DNA of 64,000 bases, from contig NMRA01000100.1 in NCBI GenBank assembly GCA_002633005.1, positions 511,042 through 575,041 of the forward strand, read 5' to 3'. The stretch comes from Phoronis australis (lineage: Eukaryota; Phoronida; Phoronidae). The notes below the pieces were generated by a model that worked only from the letters and a program-made list of their open reading frames with translations, made no database searches and was not told where the DNA came from. This document shows, one piece after another, positions 33,880 to 45,798 of this stretch (position 1 is its first letter; each line of letters opens with the position of its first letter). A program made the translations under genes and the position numbers.

Positions 33880-36000
33880 ACGTGGCAGGATATTCAATTT
33901 GATTGAAAGCCCTTCAACCTTTGACCTTGGATAAGGAGTCAACAAATAAACAAATATCCATGCAGTTGTGCGGTTCCAAAGTGGTTCTGCTCAATTTTTT
34001 TCTGGTTAGGTTTTACATATTTTGTATTTGAAGTTCCTTGAGAATGAAGATGAGGTATTTTGCTAGACACATGTGAAATATTGTAAAAATGGCCAATTTT
34101 TGTGAATTAAGGTTGGAGATATCCTTAGTCAGAACCACATTACAGGAAACTCCTGTTTCAACTCAATGTGACAGTGGTTTCTAAATAGAGGCTCCAGTCC
34201 GTGACTTAGTGTTCCCGTTTTCACAGGACTGTTATCTACCACTCACGTTCACAGAGTTACTAAAACCATTCATCAATGGATTAATCAGAGATCTGAAACT
34301 TGACGTATCTGGTTAAGGCTGATTCAGTTTTTTGTTTGCAAAAGTGAATTTTTTACAAATAATTCAATCTCAGAAGACAAACAGTTTGAAAAATGATGGG
34401 TTTTAAAGTAGACAATATATCAATTTATTACCATGAATGCATCTTTAACCACTGGTAATTTCTCTGCTCCCATTTATATTACATGAGTGTTCTCATAAAC
34501 AGTATTATAAATGTCTCTTGATGACGGTACTCATGCCCCCAGGTTGTGCACCCTGGCTGTCTGCCCTGGCCGTGCAGTCTGCCTATGGGCCTTGCCCGTG
34601 CACCCTAGCTGTCACGTTGGTTGTGTAATGAGCTGGGCAAGTGAATTTGAGCTAGATAAATTAGTTCCATTTGTTTTTAATTTAGCTTTTTCAATTTCTG
34701 TTTTGAGAAATACATTTGGAGACATTTAGTGTACCCTATTATCAACCAAAATGCCAATGCCAATGTAAACAGTCTGAAGGTTTCTGACACACTCCCCTCA
34801 ATACTCTGCTTATGATATCAAGTGCAGCAGCATGGCCTTTCTGGCTTGCCAATTTGACTGAATTGCTCATAATAAGTGAACGGCAGGATTTTTAGAAAAG
34901 TAACTAACTACTAGGCTTAATGATATTGGGAATTAGTAAACCAGTATCTACTTCAAACCGCCATGCTGGGCCGCTTTATTTTGGAAATTGTTTTTTGATA
35001 TCTAGCAAGTAAGAATTGTGATCCAAATGGAGTTCAATGGGGAAAATTATCAGGCTTCATGAACTTTATTTACTCCATTTTTTGTGATTTTGGCTTTATG
35101 ACCTTATTATTAATCGACTGCCTGGGTCTTCACCTTACGGCAGTGGACTGATGTGTTTCAACCCCTCAGAAGGATTTTGTTGTAGAAAAGTCTAGAATTA
35201 GGCCTAGTCAGTTTGAATCGGGGCTTGGAGACTTTGGATCTTACTCTTCTGGGGTTAGAGCTGGGTACTTTGCTATAGATAGCTGCGGAGACATCAAACT
35301 TTTTGGAGTCTGGACTTTAAAAAAGGACCCAAGTTGAGAGCTTTGTCACCTCACCATAGAGTTTTCATCAGAAACTTGGCTCATTTCATAGCACCTTTAA
35401 CATTTCATCAATAGATTTCTACATTTAGACTGGCCATCGGCAACATGTAGATGTTTATCAGAACACAATTTGAGGTCTTTGAGTGTGTATGTGAGAGCAA
35501 CTGCTGTGTTATTAGTAATCACTTAATGGGAGTAAAACACTGGATATAAAAATAGACTAAAACTGGGGATTTCTTGCAGTTTGCCTTTGGGAATTGAATT
35601 CTTCGTAAACCGTTAGGTTAGGATCATTTTTACCAGAAAAAACAAAAAGGTGGGTGGCAAACCAATATCCCCCACTGTGCTGTAGGTTCATTTATAGGTA
35701 AGAATTCAAATTTCAAATGTCATTCAGCATTGTGGTTAAACTTGCCTGATTAATAGTTAGAAAGGGAGAAGGGACAACAAAAGATAAGCAGTCATCAGAT
35801 TCATTTATATCAAGCAGTTAAGGGTTTCATTTAGTTTTATTGGAATTTCATCGCATTTCAACATGGCACATTCAGCAATTGGAACAGGAGCATAAATTAT
35901 TGTAAATAATGTGTTGCTTTTTGAAAAAATATTGAAGGTACTCACTTTTTTGCTTTATAAAGTTAAAGCAGCAATAAACAAGTCAAAGTAAACTTTTCAT
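33880..36000. other. Intergenic sequence, nothing identified
   Basis: No exon, RNA gene or clear repeat was recognised. Confidence 0.5.
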
Positions 36001-36039
36001 TATGAACAAATGATCATGCCGGGACGGGGAAAACATGCA

Positions 36040-37060
36040 TTTATAAAGATATGCGGGAATTGTCACCGCTGCTTCTTCACCTTGTTCGGAGTGATTTACA
36101 CCAGGATAAAAGCGAGCGCGACGCCACAGTCGGACGTAGTTGTGATGACCACATTGTCCAGTGCGAGCATGACTCAGTGAAGTATAATTGGTACTCGGCC
36201 ATTCAGAACTTACTAGTAAACATCTCTGCCTGTGCATACTGGCAAATTTTCAAAATGCATAAACCAATAATTTTTGTTAATTAAAAATAAACATTACGTC
36301 GGTATTCAGCTGGAAGAACAACACAGTATGGTTCTAGATTTTTAAAATATCAATGCACCAATAACTAAAACCTACAAATTGGCCATGGAGTGAAGACAAC
36401 CATGTGTGTTGATATACTCGGAGGATTTACAAATGCTGATCATCTGATACCACGTGGTTTATACTTTTAGTATACAAATAAACTACCAATTGAAACGAAA
36501 AATAGAAACAACACACAGTCACCAAATTAGTTATGTCAATAGCTTTTAAGACGAGGCTTATCACCCAGTTTAGGAACAGCATGCTAACTTGAACCAGAAA
36601 ACTGTGATATTCGGTACTCAGCAGACGATGAAACACCTGTCGTGAAGATTAACTATGGCTTAAGCTTCAAAGTCAATGAGAAAATCCAAGCAAATTGAGG
36701 TGGCTTGGTGGGTGAAAGCTGACTGATAATCAAATCCTGCCACTGATTTGGCTATTCAAGATTAAAAATAAAATCAAAAGATAGCAACCGCAAGAAACAA
36801 AACAGAGTAGATTGGAGCATTAAAAATAAAATAACGAAAACAGTTATGAAACAAATTTCAAACCCACGATCGTTTGCGCGAAATGGCACTTTGTCAAGAT
36901 GGACCCAAATTTCCATTTTTAGATATTTTTTCATATCTAAAATGTCGTCAAACCCCTGCTTTCGACATTTCAGGCTGTAACTCTCTGCAAATGTCAGGGA
37001 AACAAGTTTCAGTGTAATAACAACCACTGTTGCAAAAGTTATAAGTGCTGTCCACAGGAA
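36040..37060 (-). repeat. Dispersed ~1.1-kb repeat, copy 1
   Basis: It shares a long series of blocks, in order, with 55247-56470, for example 'aaagatatgcg', 'ctctgcctgt(g/a)catactggcaaatt', 'gattcacaaatgctgatca'-like and 'ctttgtcaagat'. On the minus strand at 36752-37027 it keeps a 92-codon open frame ending in a strongly hydrophobic stretch (FEICFITVFVILFLMLQSTL). Copy 2 is broken by stops there. The family was not recognised. Confidence 0.6.
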
Positions 37061-40000
37061 ACTTAAGTTCGCAGCTCATCGCATAGATATCAGTAGATAG
37101 GCGTATCTATTGTTGTCTTTGTTTTTCTTTCTTATAATAAAGATAATGGGAAGCATTTATTGGTAACTGGCTGATGAGCATCCAAGGTACGTCCGTGCGA
37201 CCTGTATTGTTATATACAACAAGACGCAACAAAGGAAAGCAATGGTACCATCCCATAAGCGATAACCGTACGACGCGCTTACGCCCATCGCATGGATCTC
37301 ACAAGTTAAAAAATAGGTCGCGAAATCCATAGGAAATCATTTGGCTTGCATAGGGATTGCCTTTCCACTTCCGAATTGTAGAAGGAGTATATTGGAGCGA
37401 TCGAACGTTATTAGTCAATGACAGGAATGTTATAATGCGACTCAATTATGCTTTTGCTGAACATCCTAATTTTTAGATATTGGGTTAACTAAGCAGACTT
37501 GTCTTGTTGAAAAAGTGCTGTACTTTATGAATGTAATTGTGTTGATATTCAAGGCATCTCACCATTCACTTAAAAGTAGTTCCATTGCCAGACCAGGCGG
37601 AATTATTATGTTTATTGCCCCCACAGCTGAGTGGGTAATGAACTATTGAAATCGCTGATAAAAGCGTGTCAAGTTTACAGTCCCTGTAAAGCCCTGAATT
37701 TCTAGCGTTATTGAACTTTGCCCTGGTCTCAGTATTCCTCATTTTACACGGATCATGAAAAATCATTTCCAGGCTGTGGAAGAAGTGGGAGATTGGCAGT
37801 TCCTGAGAGACCATGCTTGTGGGATAAAGTGACATGTGACTAAGCGATCTAATTGACCTTGATTTCAAGCAATATGGAACTGTGAGCTCGTGCCAAGCCT
37901 AGGAATAGTGTCTGTTGCGGCTATTAAAAAGACCGATTTATTATGGAAGTGGTCAAAGTCAAAAGTTTGTTTTTTAAAAGAATGCAACTTTATAGTCGCT
38001 TCAAGTTAGATAAGACACGGTCATTGACGAAATAAAGGAAATGACCCAAACTTATAGAATTGTGCTTCACAATCTGTTACCATGGCAACAGTTCATATCC
38101 TTCCTGTGTCAGTAGGTTGAATTGACGTTGACTGCAGATTAATTGACATCATTTATTGTTATTTTGTTAAGACAGTGTCTGTAGGTGTATGGGCAGTGAA
38201 TGATGCATTATATCGGATGCTGCTGTTTAACTTCCTGAAAGGACAGAATGAGGTCTTAGCCTCAGAGTCATTCACCCTTAACTTTGCAGTGGCTAAGAGA
38301 GGCCATACGATTTTAATGACCCCATTTTCAAGTCCCCTGTTGTGATATATGGTGACCCATAGTTACAGTGCTGTAGTGGGGCGTAGGCGCACGTAGGCGC
38401 AGCCAACCACCTTTTGGCATTTGACCGTAGCGCCTATGCACTGTAAGTTACGGTGATACGGTGGGCTTTGAGCGCCTACTACCTCTAATTTTACCACTAC
38501 AGCACTGCATAGTTATCATGCACTAAGTTTTGAATTGGTTTCTGCTGTGCTACCCTATAAAAAAATTGGCAACAACTAAAATTCTCAAGCACTTACTATT
38601 TTCATCATGTATTGAGTGACAGAGTGATGAGGAATTGGGTCTAATATTTACAGGAGAGTCCACTTTGGTATAGACATTCTAAGTTTATGATTTGCTTGCC
38701 TTTGTGCTTCACGGGTGGCGCAGCGCTGAAAAAAATGGGGGCTATCATGAACCCCCCCCCTAGCCTCCCATGGTGCACCACTCATGTGCTTGCATTTGAA
38801 AACTTTTTTGCTCACATGTTAAGAAATGCATTTACGGTATGTGGTCATATATGTGCAGTGTAGTTAGACGACTGTCACTCACTTTTTCGTATATTGCTGG
38901 GACTTTATAGTGGATGTGGTTGGGGATAAAAATTTTTCAGAATTTAGGCATGTTAACATGAATTATGGTGCAATTTACACTTCTTATGGTTTCAGCATCA
39001 AACTTGTATTTTAGAAGATCAAAGAAATCTGAGATTATAACCACGAATACCTTAAATAATAGTAAGATGAAAAGACCACACCTGACTGACTAATCCACAG
39101 CTAAGCTATTGCCACACAAAAACTCCTGAGTATAGTAATTAATCATTTCCTAATGTCTTCAAAAGAAATAATATTCTCTGCATTTTTGGGGCAAAAATAT
39201 CTATAATTTCGCCACTATGGCACTGTTGAATAATACTTGCAGAAAGTGATGTTTAGGCTTACCAGTTCAATTTCATCAAACCAAAAGGTTATAAAAACTT
39301 GAGTCTTAATAGGTTGGACATATAAGACAATCAAATTTTAGTGGGTTACTGTAATCTAGCCGACACACACTTGGCATATATGGAACTGACATTGAAACCC
39401 CCAAAATACCTGGTGTTAAGTCCTGCCCATTTTTTATAGCCTAAGGAGTAACCTACTACATGGCAATGGTTCATGCCTGCAACATTTATGAGGTAGAGCT
39501 GTAGGTTTTTTAGTCATTGAATATATCTTTAGTAAATCCCAATTGTGCAAAATGTGTATCATGGAAAATCCTGTTTTAGTTGTGACTAAAATCATGGTTC
39601 TTTGAATGTGACTAATATATGACTGACATTTGACTGAAATATTAGTAACTTAGGACTCTAAGGGCATTTTTTTCCACTTGTCCGGGTAAATAATGCCCAG
39701 GGCATCGAGAAGAACCTAAAGAGCTGAATGCGCGTGTCTGGTATGGGCGTTCAAAAATTATTTTCATGAAATTTTATGGGTGGCATTGACCAAAACATAG
39801 GGATTTGTTCAAACAAGTTCTGTAAGTGTTGTTCTGTCAGTGCTTTCATCTATTGTTGACCAGCAACGGGAAATTTCCAGTTAAGGTAGTTAAATTAGAC
39901 ATTTGCTTACTAAAATGCTCCATGCCTCAGTTATTAATATTGAAATTCAGATGAATATTTTATAACTATAACCAGTGGTATTAGTCGCATGCTACCGTGG

Positions 40001-40899
40001 GTGGTGAACTCCAGACATTCAGTTGGTTCCTGTCAGAATCTCATCTGCGTTGTGTGTGAGCCAGAAGCACTGATTTTGTGGTAAAGTAGACCTCGGATTT
40101 TTATTGGCTGCTGCCTAAGTGCTGCTGCCGCTGTGTACTATCCAGATGGTATAAAAAGGATCTCTCAGGCTCCAATGTCTACACCTATGTATGTAAGGGA
40201 AAATCAACTAAGGATGTATTATAAAGTAGGGCACTTTTTGGACCACCCTGTATTTCAGTGTATACAACAGGTCTTGGAATAAATGATTCCTCAGACAAGG
40301 TTTAGTCAGGTCTTACATGAAATACAGCAAGTTGTTTTAAAAGTGGATATACGAGAGACTTGTATAAGTACTATTCTATATTTTGATAATGCATGGAAAT
40401 AAAACAAGTACTGGACTTTGCTGGATTGAATCATTGGTGCCCATATCTCATGAACTTCAACAGACTATAAAGTGGCTGGCTAGAACCGGGCAAGTCAAGT
40501 GACTGGTCAGGTGACGGCCCATGCAGGAGATCTTAAATCGCCTTGATTCCAGATAGGTGACAGCATTTCCTCATATTTTCACGTGAAATAAAGAGCTTGC
40601 CTCCAGAGATATTCAGCTAGAATCTAATAATGGATCATTAACGTCCATGTGATGTTATTTGGAATTTCTAGGAAAACACCTTATTCACGCAGTCGCCATA
40701 TTACTAAGAGTTTCCTTTTAGGTTTTAAGAGCACTGTGGGCTCCACACTTAATCACACTGCAGAATGTGATTCTTTTTGTGCCTTGTTATATTTATTTCT
40801 CAAACGCATTGTTTTTTAAATCTAAAATGAGGCCGATTTTCAAAGTGGCAAGTGCGTGAATAAGGTCGATTGGAAGCAAATACGTTTTCATGGACACAT
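37061..40899. other. Intergenic sequence apart from one MITE
   Basis: Apart from the hAT MITE at 38366-38507, I see no gene or repeat in this stretch. Open frames are short. Confidence 0.5.
38366..38507. mobile_element. hAT-type MITE with perfect 8-bp target duplication
   Basis: The 14-bp inverted ends CAGTGCTGTAGTGG (38366-38379, and its complement at 38494-38507) are flanked by identical CATAGTTA octamers (38358-38365 and 38508-38515). An 8-bp duplication plus CAGTG ends identifies the hAT superfamily. The 142-bp element is non-coding. Confidence 0.93.
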
Positions 40900-41079
40900 T
40901 TTGTATTGTCTAGCATTTTTCATTTTTAAAATGTATGCTTTCTTCCATTTTGCCTAGCCACAGTGATCATGGCCAGCTCAACTAATGATTTTGTATTGTC
41001 TAGCATTTTTCATTTTTAAAATGTATGCTTTCTTCCATTTTGCCTAGCCACAGTGATCATGGCCAGCTCAACTAATGAT
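40900..41079 (+). repeat. Exact 90-bp tandem duplication
   Basis: The segment beginning 'ttttgtattgtctagc' at 40900 and ending 'gctcaactaatgat' is repeated without a visible change at 40990-41079. Identity implies a recent event or an assembly artefact. Confidence 0.9.
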
Positions 41080-41400
41080 GGTCCAAAAATTGCATTAACT
41101 GCTGTAGTCTCAATGCATTCCATCACCTGAAGGTGGAAACCAAAACAAAACATTCCATAATACTATGTAGAAATTGAAGTGATGACAAAATAAGAATATT
41201 TAATTCTTAGAGATAACATTAATTCACCAGCCAGGATTTCCTTTTACACTCCAAAAATTCATATACAAAATAACAAATAACATCAATTACACCATGAAAT
41301 TGTGGTGAAGAAAAAAAAATTTAAAGCCATAAAATGTAACACATCAGCGAAAATGTAACCATGGTAGAACAAAAGAAAATATTGTAAAAATAAACTTCAC

Positions 41401-41538
41401 ATGCTAGATAAACCTGACCACTCAGGAGCATGGGATGATGAGGTATTCAGAAGCAAGATGGCTGAACATTTGAGTGGCGCTCTGAGAGACGTGTCTAAAA
41501 TATTCATTCATCCACATTTCAACAGAATATACATGAAG
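41401..41538 (+). other. Possible isolated coding exon
   Basis: An open frame of 46 codons from ATG to a gtttgt donor encodes an acidic-polar segment with W-x4-F-R-x-K-M-x3-L-x2-A-L-R. That spacing recalls the start of the MED15 KIX domain, but the following residues do not match and no partner exon was found. A preceding 'catgctag' could also be an acceptor. It is reported as a weak candidate only. Confidence 0.2.
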
Positions 41539-41916
41539 GTTTGTATTTGTTGGCGAGACCATTGCCCAACACTTAGCCTTTGTGTAACTGGTACCGAAGC
41601 CATCATATGGAGAAGTCACATGCTCTTTGTCACGTGCTCCTTTAAATGGTCATGTGTTTCTGTCATGGTTAATTTTTTGCTGGCTCATAATTCTGCCCTC
41701 GCACGGTACCCTATTTCTGATGATTTTTTATGTATATGAAGTGAAAATGCTGTTTTGGATCGTTATTTCTTTGGCACTCCGAAGTGAAAATAATGTCTTG
41801 AACTTTTTTTGTTATACCGTTATTAGTACCTATATTTTGTCATAGTCTTACCTTGTTATTTGTCCGGGTTCCGCTTCCTCGGATGGGCGATGTCAGCATT
41901 CTCGTGCTGCCATTAT

Positions 41917-42608
41917 GGCGTTTTGTCCATGCCCATCTTGCAGAGTCTTAATTAGTTTTATCTATTTACGTCATAAATATGACAATATTCTCAATCCTCC
42001 TCTTGTTTTACTTTGCAACATAACTCGTGGCGTACCCCGGGCAAAATAGATTACGATAAATTAAATTTAACTGGTTAAATGCATTTATCGTCATTATTTT
42101 GACATTTGTCTTTTTATTTTGATACCAGTCCTTAGGGTTTACTTTGCATTACTCATCTCTATTTATAGCCTCAAGGGCCTACTTTTGTATTCATACATTT
42201 CTTTACGCGAAACCTGATTGGTTGTCCATATTTCCTTTGTTCAGTTCAACGTGGTCTCTCATTCAGCCACCTACCTCGTCGTCTACAAGACCTACGTTCG
42301 TTCTCTGCATTTTTCCCCACCCCCCATCCCGGGTGTCGGTTCCATTTTCTCTTTTCTCATATACATTTCTTGTTAGTTTTTTTCAAGTTTTGTGTTCATG
42401 TTCTGTACTTTTCCTTTAAGCCCTTCAGGCAGTTCTTTTGTTTTGGCTATTCATTGTACACGCCGGTGGGCGTTTTGTCCATGCCCATCTTGCAGAGTCT
42501 TAATTAGTTTTATCTATTTACGTCATAATAAATGACAATATTCGCAATCCTCCTCTTGTTTTACTCTGCAACATAGCTCGTGGCGTATCCCGGGCAAAAT
42601 AGATTACG
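41917..42608 (+). repeat. Pair of ~138-bp direct repeats flanking ~415 bp
   Basis: 41917-42055 and 42469-42608 are nearly identical, both starting 'ggcgttttgtccatgccc' and ending 'gggcaaaatagattacg'. The arrangement could be a miniature LTR-like element or a simple segmental duplication. The ends lack TG..CA, so an LTR origin is doubtful. Confidence 0.75.
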
Positions 42609-42902
42609 CTAAAAATTTTTTGTATTCTTGCTTAGAAAAAAGTGTTTTGAAATTTTTGCGTTTTGGCTTTCTATTCCTGACATACGTAGCTCTTTTATTA
42701 GAGCATGGAAAGGATGATTGAATACATGCATGGCTGTCATTACTGTTATTAGCCACAGCAGGTCCTTGTCTGGGTATAATGAATAATGTATATTCACTGG
42801 ATTAGGTTTTCAATAATTAAGGTAGGTCTTGGTTATTTAGTTCTGTTTCATCAATTAAGGTAATTTAACAGTTGGCTTGTGAAGTGGAAACTGTGTTATT
42901 AT

Positions 42903-43037
42903 TTGGTGAAATGAATTATTGTTGCGTTTTTGTGAAGTTCTTTTACTTAACAAAGTAAAAAATCATGGCAAAGCAACAAAATTGACAATTTTGTTGCTTT
43001 GACATGATTTTTTACTTTGTCAAAATCATTTCACCAA
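42903..43037. repeat. Long near-perfect hairpin
   Basis: The 35-bp arms around 42951-42985 and 42986-43020 are inverse copies with one mismatch and essentially no loop (centre 'aaaattgacaatttt'). An outer inverted pair 'ttggtgaaatga' / 'tcatttcaccaa' lies at both edges. This fits a foldback MITE. A hairpin RNA gene is less likely because there is no proper terminal loop. Confidence 0.85.
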
Positions 43038-45575
43038 GTATCGTTTTGTTATGAAGTTTCTCTATTTTTGTCCGTATACTGGTCGAATTCCTTGTCCAAT
43101 TGACATGAAATCTATACACAACATGTAAATTACTCATAGCATGAAGCTGATTGATTTTCTCAACATTCGAATACAAGATGGTGGGTGTGGTGACCACTTT
43201 GGTTTCAAAATCACTCCAAAACACCCTTAAAAGTCACGATATATGTTATATTGTGCTCAAAATCAGCTTGTATGTAAATGACATTTGAACATGTCTTACA
43301 ATCTTAACGAGTACCTCTCTAAATTCTCTCCATTGGTGCCACAATTATTCTCTAACTAAATTGTTCCCGCCAACAGATGAATAAGGCGCAGATGATTGTG
43401 TGCGCTAGTGGCGTGTACTTCACCAATCTTGCCCGATTTTGACGTACAATTTCGACTTCCGTCTGTATTCTTCCTGTTCTGATTTAAGCGTGTGCTTCAT
43501 GTGGGCTGGCTGCTGTGGCGGTAAATACACTGATTTCATGAAATAAATGGAACAGATATTGATTTTTGGGAAATATCTCAGTCATTTATAATTTGCAAGT
43601 CATTACAAACTTTGAGACGAATTTTGGGGGGAATTATTGTCTGATTTTAATACTTGCAGTGGCGACTTTATGCCTCATGGCGACAACTGAGGTCTCATTG
43701 CCAATACAGGCCGCCAAATCGGGCGCTGATATTCATATATTGTATAATAATTAGCATTTCCTGTCGCTACCAGTCTGGTTGACAAACATTTCTAGAAAAC
43801 TTGGCCTTTCCCACTTATGTTGACACCTGTGTTTAGGAAAGTGTCAGTGACTGAGGAGGGAATGCCTAAATTTGGTTTTGGATCAAAGTTAACGGCTGAA
43901 GTTTACTTGATAGTAAACAGGTAGATTGATCATGAACAGGTTGTTTGAGAAGGTAAGTGTTAGCACATCATTATTAAGCCTTTCAGGTGCGAGGAGTATT
44001 CGAATTAGGATCCAGAAGCAATCAGTTTCAATATCGATACCTTAAGGCACATTTTTGTTCGATTCTTAGTTTCAATTTTGCCTTAGGTTTTTTGAAAGCT
44101 ATAACGTATTCAGGAATCTTTTGAAGGGGCTTTTTGAGATAATTTGAACATGTAAACATATCAGGAGTGTTCATTAGTTAGAGTCTTCCCAGACTTAACA
44201 ATTTTTGCTTAAATTAGTATAAGCGGTAAGTTAACTTCTGATATTTTAAGTACAATGAAGGGAATTGAATCAAATTCCTAAGACCTTCCTGCCTCTAGTG
44301 CTACAGTGAGAATATTAAACTTCAGTGTCCATCGATGTTATAAGCAAGGGTCATTGTTATGACAATAGTGATGTTCATATTATGTCACCTTGCATTAATT
44401 TCATTGATGATAGTGCCACCTAGTGATAACTCCATGTCTGTTAACTACTTAAGCTAATGGGAACACTCAAGTTAATTTTCCAGTTTAAATTGACGCTTGT
44501 CTTACTCACCTGGATTTTAAAAGTTGGTTGGTGGGAGGTGGCCAAGAAACACTGCACTTTACAAAGAGTAGCATTGGCAAGATTGATACACAAAGGGAAT
44601 ATGTCATACTTAAATGGCTCTATAATTGAGTTTGTGTATTCTGTTGAGTGGCACCCCTAATTACCAGTTGGAAGCCAATTACATGACCAGGGAAGCTGAG
44701 TACAGCTTTGTACAAAAATAATTGCCAAATTTGCCATTTCTGTTTTTCATAGGATGATTATTTATATTGCACATAATGGTGTTTGATGACATTCAAATTT
44801 TACAAACTTAAGCTACTTATCAACCGAAATTTTATTGTTGTTTATTTTTGTTGAGAAATTTTATAAAACTAAAATTTCAGTTGTGGACTTTTCATTCTGG
44901 TGCTTTCTAGAGTAACGACAGTGCCAAAGTGGCTTCACTTTCCGAACTCAAATTTGGTGACTACATAGTGGTTCTTTAAGGTTATCTCACACTTTATTTA
45001 AGTGACCTTCAGGCCATGCCATTCCCCAATAGACTTGCACAGGTATACTCAGGTGATCTGCTGGCATTCCACATGGTTTGGACGTTCGCTATTGTTTTTC
45101 GAGCCTCTGTGTATAAGCAAGATCAGCAGGTGGTGACAACAGATGAGCGCTGAGTGCTGAAGCTGAAATCACATTTGGCAAGTAAGCCTTGAGCTCAGGT
45201 CATACACTGTAATTTCGTGAGCTGGTTCATTTTGTGAGCTGGTACATTTTGTGAGTTGGTACTGGCCAGATGGGACCCTGTTATGTCTGCATGCTATTAG
45301 AGCAGCAAGTTGTCTAACCTTGCATTGTAACCTTAAACTATTGTTTTTTTCTTTCCCATGCTTCTCACAAAGTATCTTAAGGCAAAGTGAAATTGGATAT
45401 GTCTGATATGTTAAGCAATATCAATAATCTGCTTCTATTAGTTTATTCAGGTTTAACAAACCATGAACCATTATCCTCAATTGAGATATCTGGTAAGAAG
45501 GTATTCAACAATAATAGCAATGATACATTGTGACTGGAGGCCATTCCCAATATCTTCTATGGTGCACTTCTGTGC
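43038..45575. other. Intergenic sequence, nothing firmly identified
   Basis: The stretch at 43045-43205 resembles 57690-57885 in overall pattern ('tttttgtccg', 'caagatggtgg(g/a)', 'ttcaaaatc'), perhaps an old dispersed repeat. No gene was recognised. Confidence 0.4.
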
Positions 45576-45798
45576 TAGGATAGTGCTGGGGTCATTGGAA
45601 ATGGTTAGGATAGTGCTGGAGTCATTGGAAATGGTAAGGATAGTGCTGGGTCATTGGAAATGGTAAGGATAGTGCTGGGTCATTGGAAATGGTAAAGATA
45701 GTGCTGGGGTCATTGGAAATGGTAAGGATAGTGCTGGGTCATTGGAAATGGTAAGGATAGTGCTGGGGTCATTGGAAATGGTAAGGATAGTGCTGGGA
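45576..45798 (+). repeat. Minisatellite, 29/30-bp unit
   Basis: There are seven full units and a partial eighth of 'ggatagtgctggggtcattg' plus 'gaaatggtaa'. Units differ mainly by one G (29 versus 30 bp), so they are not kept in a reading frame. Confidence 0.95.

Noticed and set aside
43837-43920. 28-codon segment between an acceptor-like and a donor-like site
   Set aside because: Protein-like at first sight, but the splice signals are mediocre, a stop follows at once, and segments of this size are expected by chance in 44 kb.
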